DNA of 64,000 nucleotides from Bacteroidota bacterium (GCA_018818065.1 JAHISV010000005.1:416527-480526), one strand, 5' to 3'. Positions 27,277 to 37,623 are shown, counted from the first letter of the stretch. The notes: generated by a model not told the origin, from the sequence alone. Program-made: numbers and translations.

Positions 27277-28250
27277 TATATCCCTCCTTGATTACATGAC
27301 AAAACAAGAGAATAAGAGCAGAAATCGAATTATAGAGTACAAAGAAAATCTTACTACTTTTAGAAAAAGGAACTTAGGATAAATAATGTCTTTAATCCTT
27401 GAGGAAACAGATTGGCCTGGCGTAATGTTAAAACTTTTTCGAGACTCTTAAAGTTCAATTGGCAATTTATTTATGCGTGTAAAAAAAGCTCAACTTGGGC
27501 GAGTTGAGCTTTTTATGTGTGCGGTACCTCGAGGTTAATCGAGGTAATATTATTTGTGCGACAATAATGGATACACCAATATCCTGTTTGTCGCACGCGT
27601 TCGTTCTGAATCTTATCTGCCCAATGCATTTAGCGTGTTGCCTCCATGCATCCCTTATTTCTTTTGTTGAATCCATTCAGACAATGCTAAAGTACAGATA
27701 GACGTCCACATGTTTGTAGCGTGATACCTCATCGATATGTAAACAGAGTTCTTTCCTTTTCTACAATCCACATTAGTTTTCGTAGCATAAAACATGATTC
27801 TATTTAGATTAAATAACCCCAATATATATGCCATAGATTAAGCAAAAAGGCTGCCTTTTAGGGACATGTTAAGCCCTCTAATCAGAAAGTCTTTGTCTCA
27901 CTTTGAGAAGTTAATACTGCAAAAGTCTTTAATTCTATTTTTTTCTTTATTGATTCCTTTGATTTTGCCTGTTAAGCGAAGATTCCAATTCCTAGATTTT
28001 CATTTTTATTATTCTGAAACAAATTATCCTTACTCTCACATTTATAACAAAGGATTTTAGTATTAATCTGTCCGCAATATTAATTATATTGCAAATACTT
28101 ACTTGAATGAATCTTTTATCTGATGAGGTAAATCTCGCTATTTATAAGCATGAGTGATATAAATAACCCTTGATTGCAGAATTTTAGATCAATTCATAAA
28201 AATGGATTTTATCAGGTTTGGTGTGATTTCAACAATATTATGGATAATTA
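27277..28250. other. Gene-free region of about 970 bases
   Basis: No open frame here has a convincing ribosome site, signal peptide or domain; the longest are 60-70 residues and overlap each other on opposite strands. The left half contains the cluster of hairpins described as a candidate RNA (27483-27700). The right half, about 27720-28250, is AT-rich and shows no structure I can support; it must hold the promoter of the Wzi-like gene. Confidence 0.6.
27483..27700 (-). ncRNA. Candidate structured RNA ending in a strong terminator
   Basis: Four hairpins are packed in about 200 bases. From the 5' side on the minus strand: a long-range pair ATTCAGA/TCTGAAT (27675-27681 with 27605-27611), which encloses two copies of ATGCAT. 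Next is GTGCGACA/TGTCGCAC (27556-27563 with 27589-27596), enclosing GGATA/TATCC. Then ACCTCGA/TCGAGGT (27526-27532 with 27539-27545). Last is AGCTCAACT/AGTTGAGCT (27487-27495 with 27502-27510), followed by seven T on the minus strand. The plus-strand tract is five T, so minus is favoured. No known family is recognised; the 5' end is a guess. A decayed mobile element is an alternative. Confidence 0.4.
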
Positions 28251-29939
28251 ATGACGATTCTTAAAATGATTAAAAACATTTCAACGATAATAATTCTTGG
28301 AATGGTTTTAAGCCTTCAGGCGCAAGTTGAAAATGTTCATATGACAAATGATGTCTACGAGTTCCTTAAAGAGATGAAAGTAAAAGGGATAATTGAAAAC
28401 ATAAGTGATGATAATCCCAATCTCTCATTTGGGCGAGTAAAAGATTTATTAGTGCGGATAGAAGAGAAATACCAACAATTGAGCTTAACCGAACTTGCCC
28501 GACTTAAGAAATACAGAGATGAATTTTTTTACGATGAGTTGCCGCTTGATCGAAAATGGGAGATGTTTGGTAGTGACTCTGTTTCAGGATCTTTCAGCAA
28601 CTTTTTTTCTGACAGGCAAAAATTGATGTACTCGTCTATAAAAGATGGAAATACATTTAAGATGGAGATGTTGGGAAAAGTTTATCATGGACAGGAGCTA
28701 TCACCAAATAAAGCAAATACAACTCTTTTCGGCGGGGGTGTAAGATTCTACGGCACTTTATTCGACAAACTGGGATACCACTTTTCTTTCCATAAAGGGT
28801 TAGCGAGAGGCAGCCGAGGTTTTGGTGAAACAATGGCCCCATGGCTAAATTCAAATTATCACTGGGTGGAAAATCTTGAAAAAATTGGAAATTATGATTT
28901 TGTTGAAGGTTACCTGAAATATGCCGTGGAACCCACGGAGGGGATGAATCTTTCAGTACAACTTGGTCGGGAGCCTATTTCTTTTGGGTATGGGTATGGA
29001 GACAAATTTGTACTTTCATACATTGACAATAATTTTGATTTTTTGAAAGTGAATTTTGATTATGGAATGATTGAGTATACTTCATTACATGCCTCTACTG
29101 TGGGAAGCTTTAGTTTTGACCGTTCGGAAAATTACTCGAAATATTTTGCGTTAAATCGGGTAAAGTTCAAATTTGATAATTTATTCGATTTTGGATTTGG
29201 TGAAACCATTATCTACTCAGGTAGAAGTTTTGATCTTGGTTACGTTAATCCTTTGATCTTCTATAAATTTGTTGAAATGTCACTTCAGGATCGCGACAAC
29301 GGCACTTTTCATTTTGATTTTCAAACCAAGTGTCTTAATAATATTGAGTTCCAGGGTACATTTTTCATGGACGAAAGCGTTATCTGGAGATTATCCGAAC
29401 TGGATCAGTACGTGAATAAAACCGCGTATCAGGTAGGTGGTTACTGGTACGAGGCATTCGGTATTGATGACCTTTCCTTTATTCTGGAATACACGAGAAT
29501 TCGCCCATATGTTTATACGCATAGCAACCAGAAAAACAATTATACAAGTTATGATCGGCTCTTAGGTCATCAGATTGGGCCAAATTCTGATGAAATATAC
29601 GCTAAGTTAGCGTATAATTTTTCGGCAGATTTCAGAGCTACTGTAGAGTATAAAAAAATACGCTCGGGCAGGAATGTTCTTGATGAAGATGGGAATGTAC
29701 TTAGAAATGTGGGAAGTGATCCGAATGTTCCCTGGCGTTTTGAGTCTGACTCAAAACAATCCTTGTTTCTTGATGGAGTGCTTTTTAACAATCACATTAT
29801 TAAGGCAGATTTTAGATGGGAGCCTGTCCGTGATCTTGCTTTCAATTTGATTTATTATCTGAACTCAGAAAAAAACATCACACTCGATAAAGTTTATAGT
29901 ACCAGTTATTTAATGTTGGTCATGACTTTCGATATCTAG
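28251..29939 (+). CDS. Wzi-like outer-membrane barrel (capsule assembly family)
   Basis: A 562-residue protein with a signal peptide (KNISTIIILGMVLSLQAQ). Residues 30-100 form a helical N-terminal segment (VYEFLKEMKVKGIIENIS, LTELARLKKYRDEF), and the rest is a barrel rich in aromatic strands. LGREPISFGYGYGDKFVLS and GFGETIIYSGRSFDLGYVNP match the capsule assembly protein Wzi family, which binds polysaccharide at the outer membrane. It ends SYLMLVMTFDI. The in-frame ATG at 28251 begins MTILKMIKN; the ATG at 28266 (MIKN) is also possible. It lies 21 bases before a TonB-dependent receptor gene, so the two may form one transcript. No capsule genes are nearby, so the physiological role is unclear. 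Confidence 0.75.
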   Translation: MTILKMIKNISTIIILGMVLSLQAQVENVHMTNDVYEFLKEMKVKGIIENISDDNPNLSFGRVKDLLVRIEEKYQQLSLTELARLKKYRDEFFYDELPLDRKWEMFGSDSVSGSFSNFFSDRQKLMYSSIKDGNTFKMEMLGKVYHGQELSPNKANTTLFGGGVRFYGTLFDKLGYHFSFHKGLARGSRGFGETMAPWLNSNYHWVENLEKIGNYDFVEGYLKYAVEPTEGMNLSVQLGREPISFGYGYGDKFVLSYIDNNFDFLKVNFDYGMIEYTSLHASTVGSFSFDRSENYSKYFALNRVKFKFDNLFDFGFGETIIYSGRSFDLGYVNPLIFYKFVEMSLQDRDNGTFHFDFQTKCLNNIEFQGTFFMDESVIWRLSELDQYVNKTAYQVGGYWYEAFGIDDLSFILEYTRIRPYVYTHSNQKNNYTSYDRLLGHQIGPNSDEIYAKLAYNFSADFRATVEYKKIRSGRNVLDEDGNVLRNVGSDPNVPWRFESDSKQSLFLDGVLFNNHIIKADFRWEPVRDLAFNLIYYLNSEKNITLDKVYSTSYLMLVMTFDI

Positions 29940-29960
29940 TAATCAGACTGGACTTTTAAT

Positions 29961-32132
29961 ATGAAATCAAAATTGATAATCTTGACTTTTTTTTTCTCAT
30001 CCATAATTTTTGGACAGAAATTTAATATTTCAGGTAGAGTCGTTGATGTTAATAATTCTCCCTTACTTGGTGTAAATGTGATTTTGTCTGAGACCAGCCT
30101 GGGAGCCGCTACTGATACCGGGGGTAAATTTGTCATTAAAAATGTTCCAGGCGGAGTTTATACTTTAGAAATATCGGCTGTCGGATTTAAGAAGTATATA
30201 CGGAATAATTTGCTTGTCAGTAGTTCAACCGACCTGAAAATTATTGTTTTAGCCGAAGAAGCTGTGAACACTGAACAGGTGATTGTAACCGCAGGCAAAT
30301 ATGAACAGCGTATCGAGGATTTACCTGTTAGTTCTGTTGTCCTTTTACCCAGGATGATTAGCAGGCAGAACTTTACTTCCGTTGATCAAATGCTCAGGTA
30401 TGTTCCGGGCGTTAGTATGGCCCTTGATCAACTTAGTATACGCGGATCCAGCGGGTATAGTAAAGGAGCAGGAACCAGGGTACTGGTGGCCCTTGATGGT
30501 GTGCCACTGTATACCGGTGATACGGGAGAAATTATCTGGGAAATGATTCCGCTTACAGATATTGAAAGGATAGAAATAATTAAGGGACCTGCCAGTTCGC
30601 TATACGGTTCAACAGCAATTGGCGGTGTTGTAAATATCATAACGAAAACTCCATCCGATGTGCCAATCAATCATGTTAAAACATATTTCGGAATATATGG
30701 TGAACCTTCCTACGAGGAATGGAAATGGTCTGACGTCCCACGTACATATTATGGAATTTCATATACTCATTCTCATAGGATAAATAAACTCGGATACACT
30801 TTCTCTGTTAAGAAAACGAGAGATAATAGTTACATAGAAAACAATTTCAAAACCAGAATTGTTGGATACACAAAACTTAACTATGAGTTCACAGAAAATA
30901 ACTCGCTGGCGATTGTGGCAAATTATCTCTATATGGATCGAGGCAATTTTCTCTATTGGAAAGATTCCCGAAACGTGTTAAGACCAAAAGATGATGATCG
31001 TGATCAAACTGTTGAGTCGAACAGATTATTTATAAGTGCTATTTACGATCACCAGTTAAGTGGGGATTTGAATCTAAAAAATAAAACCAGTTACTATAGA
31101 AGTAAATTTACCGGAAAGGGAATTGAAATCACTACTTCTACAAGCAACCTTATTAGAAATGAATTGCTGTTTCATTTTAAGGTATCCGATGAATTTAATT
31201 TTATTGCTGGTAGTGAATTGTCCTATGCCGAAGTAGAATCAAATTTATTTAGTGCGCCTAATTTTTTTAGCGCCGCAGGATTTTTTCAGGGAGAGTACGA
31301 TGGAATTAAAAATGTAAAAGTTACCATTGGACTCCGATATGATTTTATGAAACTGGACAGCCTGCTGGGGGCATCAGCTGTAACACCAAAAATTGGAGTG
31401 AACTATAGATTATCGGATAATATTATTCTCAGATCATCTGTTGGAACCGGTTTCAGGGCCCCGTCTCCGGCAGAAGTCTTTACTTCACAACCGGTAGGGG
31501 CAGGAATTGATATAATTGAAAACCCGGATCTCGAGGCCGAAACAAGTCTTGCTTTTGAAGTTGGGGCAATTCTAAAGCCAACCAAGTCGCTTACGCTGGA
31601 TATGGCATTCTTTCAAACTAATTACGATAATTTTATTGAACCAACTTTAACAACTACAGGCGACATTCAATTTTTAAATATTGTTGAGGCAAAAATTCAG
31701 GGGTTTGATTTATCGGTTAATCACGAATTCACTAACCTGCCGATAAATCTGAATTTTGGTTATACTTACCTTTGGGCAAGAAACAATGTGATGGATAGAC
31801 CAATGAAGTACAGACCAAGACATCAATTAAATGCAGGAGTTGATTACTCGCCATTACCTTTTGATTTTGGTTTGCGATTACGCTATTGGAGCAGGATTGA
31901 AGCAATAGATGATGCTCTTGTAGAGCCTCCCATTGCGCTCATCCCGGATGGCGATCTTTTTGTATCAGTTTATGTAGTGGATTTAACCATTGGATATAAT
32001 TTCTATTTTTATGACGCACCTGTTAAATTGTATATAAACGCTAAAAATGTGTTCAACTATAACTATACTGAATTTATTGGTAATCTGGCACCAATTCAGA
32101 ATGTTTCATTTAGCCTGGAGGCATTTTTATAA
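29961..32132 (+). CDS. TonB-dependent receptor with carboxypeptidase-like N-terminal domain
   Basis: A 723-residue outer-membrane transporter. A signal peptide (MKSKLIILTFFFSSIIFGQ) is followed by a carboxypeptidase regulatory-like domain (about 20-95: ISGRVVDVNNSPLLGVNVIL, TDTGGKFVIKNVPGGVYTL). The plug domain (about 110-230) has MLRYVPGVSMALDQLSIRGSS and IEIIKGPASSLYGSTAIGGV. The barrel contains the conserved RSSVGTGFRAPSPAEVF and ends SFSLEAFL. The spacing from the Wzi-like gene suggests co-transcription. Its substrate is unknown; no siderophore or SusD-like partner is visible. A DPP-IV-like peptidase gene follows after about 100 bases. Confidence 0.93.
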   Translation: MKSKLIILTFFFSSIIFGQKFNISGRVVDVNNSPLLGVNVILSETSLGAATDTGGKFVIKNVPGGVYTLEISAVGFKKYIRNNLLVSSSTDLKIIVLAEEAVNTEQVIVTAGKYEQRIEDLPVSSVVLLPRMISRQNFTSVDQMLRYVPGVSMALDQLSIRGSSGYSKGAGTRVLVALDGVPLYTGDTGEIIWEMIPLTDIERIEIIKGPASSLYGSTAIGGVVNIITKTPSDVPINHVKTYFGIYGEPSYEEWKWSDVPRTYYGISYTHSHRINKLGYTFSVKKTRDNSYIENNFKTRIVGYTKLNYEFTENNSLAIVANYLYMDRGNFLYWKDSRNVLRPKDDDRDQTVESNRLFISAIYDHQLSGDLNLKNKTSYYRSKFTGKGIEITTSTSNLIRNELLFHFKVSDEFNFIAGSELSYAEVESNLFSAPNFFSAAGFFQGEYDGIKNVKVTIGLRYDFMKLDSLLGASAVTPKIGVNYRLSDNIILRSSVGTGFRAPSPAEVFTSQPVGAGIDIIENPDLEAETSLAFEVGAILKPTKSLTLDMAFFQTNYDNFIEPTLTTTGDIQFLNIVEAKIQGFDLSVNHEFTNLPINLNFGYTYLWARNNVMDRPMKYRPRHQLNAGVDYSPLPFDFGLRLRYWSRIEAIDDALVEPPIALIPDGDLFVSVYVVDLTIGYNFYFYDAPVKLYINAKNVFNYNYTEFIGNLAPIQNVSFSLEAFL

Positions 32133-32233
32133 TAGTATTAATTTTAGTGATGTTTAAACGAGTATTTCAAATTCTATTTACTATAAATTTTTTTTGTTTT
32201 TAGAAAAAAGTTTTCCCACGGAGGTATTTTAAA

Positions 32234-34435
32234 ATGAAAAGTCATCATATTGTTTTTTCCTTTCTGTTGCTGCTTTTTACATCAACTATCCATTCTCAAT
32301 TTTCAGACGAATTGACCATTGATCAAATAATGAGTAAGGAAATGGATGATTTTGAACAGATGCCATTTTCCAGATGGTTATCTGATAACACATTATTGAT
32401 TTATGACACCAGACTGCCAATGGAGGAGAGAAGTTTTGAAGTTATCAATCCGAAGGATATGACAAGGAAGAAGGTTATTAACCCGGTTGACTTTTTTAAG
32501 CTTATGTCAGATGAGCATGGAATTTCTAAGGATGAATTTAACTTCGCGGATCCCGATGCCATTTCGGACAATGGAAAACAATTCGTATACATCATTAATG
32601 GTGATATATATGCTTACACGATCGGGAGTAACGAGGTCAACAGGATAACAAATTCTGAACCCCTGGAAAAGTCAGTAAGATTTTCACCGGATGGTAAGAA
32701 CCTTGCGTTTGTAAGGGATAACAATTTATATGCATACGCGTTTGAAGAGAAAAAGGAAAAGCAACTTACGTTTGATGGCAGCGAAACATTACTTAATGGA
32801 ACACTTTCGTGGGTTTACTGGGAAGAAGTTTTTGACAGGAATGATTCAGGTTTTTTCTGGTCTCCAAATTCTGATAAGATAGCTTACTTTCAGACTGATG
32901 AATCAGAAGTCAGCATAATGCATTATGTTGATGTTGAACCCTGGGTGCCGCGCGTTATAAAACAACGATATCCTAAGACGGGCGAAGTCAACCCAAAAGT
33001 CCGGATAGGAGTAGTGGATATTGTAAATGAAAAAAGCAATATGATTCCCATTGATGAAGACTCTTACGAATATATTATAAGAGTTAACTGGCTGCCTGAT
33101 AATAATAACCTCGCTGTTCAAACACTTAACCGGATGCAGGATAAACTGGATCTCTTATTTGTAAATCTTGTCGATTATTCGGTTAGTAAAATTCTAACGG
33201 AAAGAGAAAAATCCTGGATACATATTCATGATGACCTGCAATTTATTGAAGAGAGCAATCAGTTTATATGGTTCTCAGAAAGATCAGGCTACGCACATCT
33301 CTACAGGTATAATTATTCCGGCGAATTAGTTAATCAAATTACTACCGGAGAATGGCAGGTAGCCGGCGATCCAAATGATAATATGTCCGTGAGGTACGTG
33401 GATTCTCGGGGTAAGAAGTTGTTCTTTATAGGCAAGGAGAAATCCCCCATCGAAAGACATCTTTATGAGATCAATTTTGACGGTTCCGGCATGAAGCGTA
33501 TCTCGGCTATAAACGGAACTCATCAGGTTAATTTTTCGCGGAATGGAAATTATTTTACAGATGGTTACTCAAGCTTTACGACCATGAAGGAGTTGCAGCT
33601 TTACAACTCAGATGGAAATATTTTAAGTACTATTTCAAAAGTGCCTAATGAAGTTTTTGATGATGTAGATACCCGCTATCCTGAATTTTTTACCATACCT
33701 GCTTATGATGGTTTCGAATTGCCGGCATATATTTTTAAGCCTAAAGATTTTGATCCGAATAAAAAATATCCGCTCATCTTATACGTTTATGGGGGGCCAT
33801 CAGCCTCAACCGTATTAGATTCGTGGCATAGATACACGTTTTATTTTAACAAATTATTGAAAGAAGGTTATCTGGTTGGCGGAATTGATAACAGGAGTGC
33901 TACCGGAATAAGTAAAGCCATGGAAGAAACTGTTCTGAACCGGATTGCCAGTTCAAATGAATTAAAGGATTTAGTATCTGCTGTGCAATGGTTGAAAAAT
34001 CAATCATACATTGATAAAGATCGTGTTGGTATTTGGGGATGGAGCGGCGGAGGTACGTTTACCTTTAACGCGCTAACAAATTCAAAGGAATTTAAAGCGG
34101 GTATTGCAGTCGCCGGTGTAACAGACTGGCACTATTACGATACGATTTTTGGCGAACGCGGGATGAAGACTCCAGAGGTTAATCCAGTTGGTTACAAAGA
34201 AACATCTTTGCTTACAACTGCAAAGAATTTGAGTGGTGATCTTTTAATAGTGCATGGTACGTACGATGATAATGTTCATATACAAAATGTATATGCATTT
34301 ATGGAAGAATTGTTTAAAGCCGGTAAGGATTTTGATATGTTAATTTACCCCATGAGAAAGCATGGGATTAGTGATAAACCAGCGCGAAGACATTTATTTA
34401 AGAAAATGATCCAGTATTGGAAAAATCACCTTTAG
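32234..34435 (+). CDS. Dipeptidyl-peptidase IV-like S9 peptidase
   Basis: A 733-residue exported serine peptidase with a signal peptide (MKSHHIVFSFLLLLFTSTIHSQ). The N-terminal propeller includes SWVYWEEVFDRNDSGFFWSP; the Glu197-Glu198 pair matches the double-Glu motif with which DPP-IV holds the free amino terminus of its substrate. The hydrolase domain has Ser604 in GWSGGGTF, Asp678 in HGTYDDNVH and His710 in MRKHGISD, a complete triad. GWSGGG replaces the more usual GWSYGG. The enzyme would release X-Pro or X-Ala dipeptides from periplasmic peptides. GGAGGT precedes the ATG. It is separate from the S9 enzyme at 9238 and less similar in its active-site motifs. Confidence 0.92.
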   Translation: MKSHHIVFSFLLLLFTSTIHSQFSDELTIDQIMSKEMDDFEQMPFSRWLSDNTLLIYDTRLPMEERSFEVINPKDMTRKKVINPVDFFKLMSDEHGISKDEFNFADPDAISDNGKQFVYIINGDIYAYTIGSNEVNRITNSEPLEKSVRFSPDGKNLAFVRDNNLYAYAFEEKKEKQLTFDGSETLLNGTLSWVYWEEVFDRNDSGFFWSPNSDKIAYFQTDESEVSIMHYVDVEPWVPRVIKQRYPKTGEVNPKVRIGVVDIVNEKSNMIPIDEDSYEYIIRVNWLPDNNNLAVQTLNRMQDKLDLLFVNLVDYSVSKILTEREKSWIHIHDDLQFIEESNQFIWFSERSGYAHLYRYNYSGELVNQITTGEWQVAGDPNDNMSVRYVDSRGKKLFFIGKEKSPIERHLYEINFDGSGMKRISAINGTHQVNFSRNGNYFTDGYSSFTTMKELQLYNSDGNILSTISKVPNEVFDDVDTRYPEFFTIPAYDGFELPAYIFKPKDFDPNKKYPLILYVYGGPSASTVLDSWHRYTFYFNKLLKEGYLVGGIDNRSATGISKAMEETVLNRIASSNELKDLVSAVQWLKNQSYIDKDRVGIWGWSGGGTFTFNALTNSKEFKAGIAVAGVTDWHYYDTIFGERGMKTPEVNPVGYKETSLLTTAKNLSGDLLIVHGTYDDNVHIQNVYAFMEELFKAGKDFDMLIYPMRKHGISDKPARRHLFKKMIQYWKNHL

Positions 34436-34518
34436 TCCAAATTTTTAATAAATAGTAGCAAGTCGAAATGTTTTGTCCTATATTAAATTCGATTTTTTAG
34501 TGGAATCCGATTTTATTG

Positions 34519-36900
34519 ATGATTGAAAATAGCAGAAAAACATTAACGAATCTGAGTAAAGTAGAACCTGATTATTTATCTGATGAAGCCGGCAATCAGT
34601 CCGTTGTCAGTAATGTTGAGAAATCAAATCAGTTTCTTAATAACAAACAGAATTCGCTCTCAATAAATGAAATTAATTCTGCCGTACTGATATATTCGTA
34701 CTCGCAAAGTTTAAAAAATTTCATTATCGAAAACGCCAATCATGCCGCTCTCCGGTTATTTAATTTAAAACTAAATTCTATTATTGGTAAAAAGGTTCAG
34801 GACATTATACCTCTGTATAGGTCAGAAAAAAAACTTGAACGGTTGTTTCATGTTTGGGAAACTGGCATTCCAATTCAGTATCCATTAACAAAAATGATTG
34901 TCGAGGATGAAAGTAGATACATTGAGAACTCTAACTCTAAGTTATCTACCGGCAATATATTGGACTTTATAGATGATTTAACCTACAAAACAGGTTCTGA
35001 AGATGAACTGCTAGAGCATGCATCTTTTGTAATGAATAGCCCCGATCCAACATTAAGGGTTTCATTTAGTGGAAAAATAATGCTCTGCAATCCGGCCGCA
35101 GTTGATTTTTTTGGAAAAGATTTAATTGGATCCTCTCTGGTAAATATAATTCCCGGACTTTCATTTGAGACTTTTAATGACATTTCCCGATTAAAACCGT
35201 TACAGTTGAAAGAAAAAATAGGTGATCAAACTCTATTGTTCACTTTTGTTAAGGATCTCCCGACTCAGTCAGTCTATGTTTATACAAGTAACATCAGTAG
35301 TCTTATTGCAACAAAGGAAGTGCAGAAAGTTCTCTTTGAAATTACCAACGCTGTACATGAAGCAGATAACTTAAACGACCTTTTTAAGATTATTCAAAAG
35401 CTCGTTGGTAAGATAATGGAGACAAGAAATTTTATTATTGTTCAATATGAAAAAGAAACAGATTCATTATCTATTCCATATTTCATTGACGAGAAAGATT
35501 CATTTACAAAAATCCCTGCCGGGAAAACTCTCTCCGGTTATGTAATTAAAAATAATGTATCCCTTCTTCTGAACGAAGACGATATGGAAGCAATGACAAA
35601 AGAAGGGTTAATCGATCTGGTAGGCTCACCTTCCAAAAAGTGGTTGGGCGTTCCGATGAGCATAGATGATAAAGTAATAGGCGCTGTAATTGTACAAAGC
35701 TACGATGATGAAAACGCTTTCGATGAAAAACATCTGAACATACTTCGTTTTATTTCTGACCAAATAGCAATTTCAGTTAAAAGAAAACAAGCGGAACAAT
35801 CTTTACGTGAATCAGAAGAATTATTCAGGGCACTTATCGAACAGACTTCAGATGCGATTTTTGTAGTCCAACATGAGAAGATAGTTCTGGTAAATCCTGC
35901 CTGGGAAAAATTAGCAGGTTATTCGTTCCTGGAAGCAACAAATGAGGATTTTAGTTTTTTCGATTTAATTATACCTGAAGAAAGATCAAAAATTAAAAAG
36001 TCGGTTATTCTGCAAAGAAGACTACGCTCAGGTCAATTTAACTACGATATTGATATTAACTCGAAGACTGGGAAAAAAATTCACGTCGAAATTTCAGTTT
36101 CAAAAATAACATTCAGAGGTAAGACAGCATTTCAGTGTATTTGCAGAGACATTACAGAGAGAAAAAATGCAATTGAGAAAGTAAATAAATACAACCAGGA
36201 GCTTAAGATTCTTAATGCAAATAAGGATAAATTTTTCTCCTTAATTGCCCATGATCTCAAAAGCCCCTTTAATGCACTGCTAGGTTATTCCGATTTTATT
36301 CTAAGTGATTATAAAGATCTTAATAATAAAGAGATTTATGAAGGCACTATGCATATCAATAAAGCCGCCAGAAATATATATGCCTTACTTGAAAACCTGC
36401 TTCAATGGTCCGGGTTGCAGGCAGGCGGGATTGCTTTTCAACCTTCCAATGTTCTTATTTATAATCTAGGTAAAAAAGTAGTAGAGCTATACCAAAAGAA
36501 TGCTGAGGCTAAAAACATTTTGCTAGAATTATCAATTGATAAATTTTGTGAAGTATTCGCTGATGAAAATATGCTTTATACAGTACTCAGAAACCTGGTG
36601 TCGAACGCCATCAAATTCACAAATTTCGGCGGAGAAATAGAAATAAGCGCTGAAGTCTTTGATGATATTGTGAACATTGTTATTTCTGACAACGGACTTG
36701 GTATTAGGGAAAGTGATCTGGATCGTTTGTTCAGGCTGGATCTTAGCCATAGCACCCTAGGCACAAATAACGAAAAGGGTACTGGATTAGGACTACTGCT
36801 ATGCAAAGAGTTAATTGAAAAAAACAAGGGAACATTATCCGTATCCTCAAAAGAAGGCGAGGGGAGCAAATTTATTATATCTCTTCCAGCATCTCAGTAA
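34519..36900 (+). CDS. PAS/GAF sensor histidine kinase
   Basis: A 793-residue kinase with no clear signal peptide or membrane helix, so probably cytoplasmic. Two PAS-like segments (about 45-130 and 160-265), a GAF domain (about 285-425: SIPYFIDEKDSFTKIPAGKT, KKWLGVPMSIDDKVIGAVIV) and a classical PAS (about 435-555: ALIEQTSDAIFVVQHEKIVL, CRDITERKN) precede the kinase core. His578 is in FSLIAHDLKSPFNALLG; the ATPase has NLVSNAIKFT, ISDNGLGI and GTGLGLLLCKELIEKN. ATG 34519 is chosen over an in-frame TTG directly before it. No receiver gene is adjacent; it lies ahead of an RsbW-like kinase gene by about 280 bases. Confidence 0.92.
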   Translation: MIENSRKTLTNLSKVEPDYLSDEAGNQSVVSNVEKSNQFLNNKQNSLSINEINSAVLIYSYSQSLKNFIIENANHAALRLFNLKLNSIIGKKVQDIIPLYRSEKKLERLFHVWETGIPIQYPLTKMIVEDESRYIENSNSKLSTGNILDFIDDLTYKTGSEDELLEHASFVMNSPDPTLRVSFSGKIMLCNPAAVDFFGKDLIGSSLVNIIPGLSFETFNDISRLKPLQLKEKIGDQTLLFTFVKDLPTQSVYVYTSNISSLIATKEVQKVLFEITNAVHEADNLNDLFKIIQKLVGKIMETRNFIIVQYEKETDSLSIPYFIDEKDSFTKIPAGKTLSGYVIKNNVSLLLNEDDMEAMTKEGLIDLVGSPSKKWLGVPMSIDDKVIGAVIVQSYDDENAFDEKHLNILRFISDQIAISVKRKQAEQSLRESEELFRALIEQTSDAIFVVQHEKIVLVNPAWEKLAGYSFLEATNEDFSFFDLIIPEERSKIKKSVILQRRLRSGQFNYDIDINSKTGKKIHVEISVSKITFRGKTAFQCICRDITERKNAIEKVNKYNQELKILNANKDKFFSLIAHDLKSPFNALLGYSDFILSDYKDLNNKEIYEGTMHINKAARNIYALLENLLQWSGLQAGGIAFQPSNVLIYNLGKKVVELYQKNAEAKNILLELSIDKFCEVFADENMLYTVLRNLVSNAIKFTNFGGEIEISAEVFDDIVNIVISDNGLGIRESDLDRLFRLDLSHSTLGTNNEKGTGLGLLLCKELIEKNKGTLSVSSKEGEGSKFIISLPASQ

Positions 36901-37178
36901 TTTTAACGCAAATATCTGTTTCAGTATTCTAACCTACCAGATTTTCGCATTATTCCTTAAATAGTATCAGACTCTCGTTCATGGATCGTTTGGACTTTCC
37001 TCAAACAAGTAAATTACTTGGACAAAACTCTTTGTATGGTTATGGAATTCCATATTCCGGTGCAGTGATGATTACAGAATGAAATTAGGTAAAAATAATA
37101 TTAGAGGTTTTGAAGTATTAAAACTTTTCAGTTATTGATAGAATTGCTATATTTATTGAAATCATTAAATCAAACGAA

Positions 37179-37598
37179 ATGGCAAACTCAAAAGTTGAAA
37201 TTGTTTTTCAAAGCATTTACGAAAATGTCTCTATGGCCTGCGACAAGTTTCGGCAGTTTTGTATTGAGAACGAGATTTCTAAGAACATTTATCTGAAGTT
37301 GGAAATCTGTTTAACTGAGGCTCTTAATAACGTTATTAAACACAGTTATTTAGGGCAGCCAGGAAATGAAATCAAATTGATTGTTCAGATCAGCAACAGC
37401 ATGCTTGAACTGATCATAATTGAAACTGGTCTTCCACGTAAGAAAACCGGTAAACCTACCCTTGAGTTTGACCCGACAGATATTGATAACCTTCCTGAAG
37501 GTGGAATGGGACTTTTTATCATCGAAGAAATTATGGATGAAACTAATTACAAATCTGATGGTAAAACAAACACATTCACCATGTTTAAGCAATTATAA
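37179..37598 (+). CDS. RsbW-like serine kinase (anti-sigma factor type)
   Basis: A 139-residue HATPase_c_2 protein. The N box is CLTEALNNVIKHSYLG (about 47-62) and the G2-like turn is EGGMGLFIIEEIMDE (about 108-122). The short length and GHKL-only architecture fit RsbW/SpoIIAB-type kinases, which phosphorylate a STAS-domain antagonist and hold a sigma factor or other target. The nearby PP2C-type phosphatase at 39145 would be the opposing enzyme in such a partner-switch. No STAS protein or alternative sigma factor is in the window, so targets are unknown. The Sel1-repeat gene starts 25 bases downstream, so they are likely co-transcribed. Confidence 0.85.
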   Translation: MANSKVEIVFQSIYENVSMACDKFRQFCIENEISKNIYLKLEICLTEALNNVIKHSYLGQPGNEIKLIVQISNSMLELIIIETGLPRKKTGKPTLEFDPTDIDNLPEGGMGLFIIEEIMDETNYKSDGKTNTFTMFKQL

Positions 37599-37623
37599 GT
37601 AAGAATAAACTCAGAGATGATTA

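Noticed and set aside
27467-27701. Overlapping small frames on both strands in the gene-free region
   Set aside because: No ribosome sites, they contradict each other, and they overlay the hairpin cluster; the predicted peptides have no recognisable pattern.
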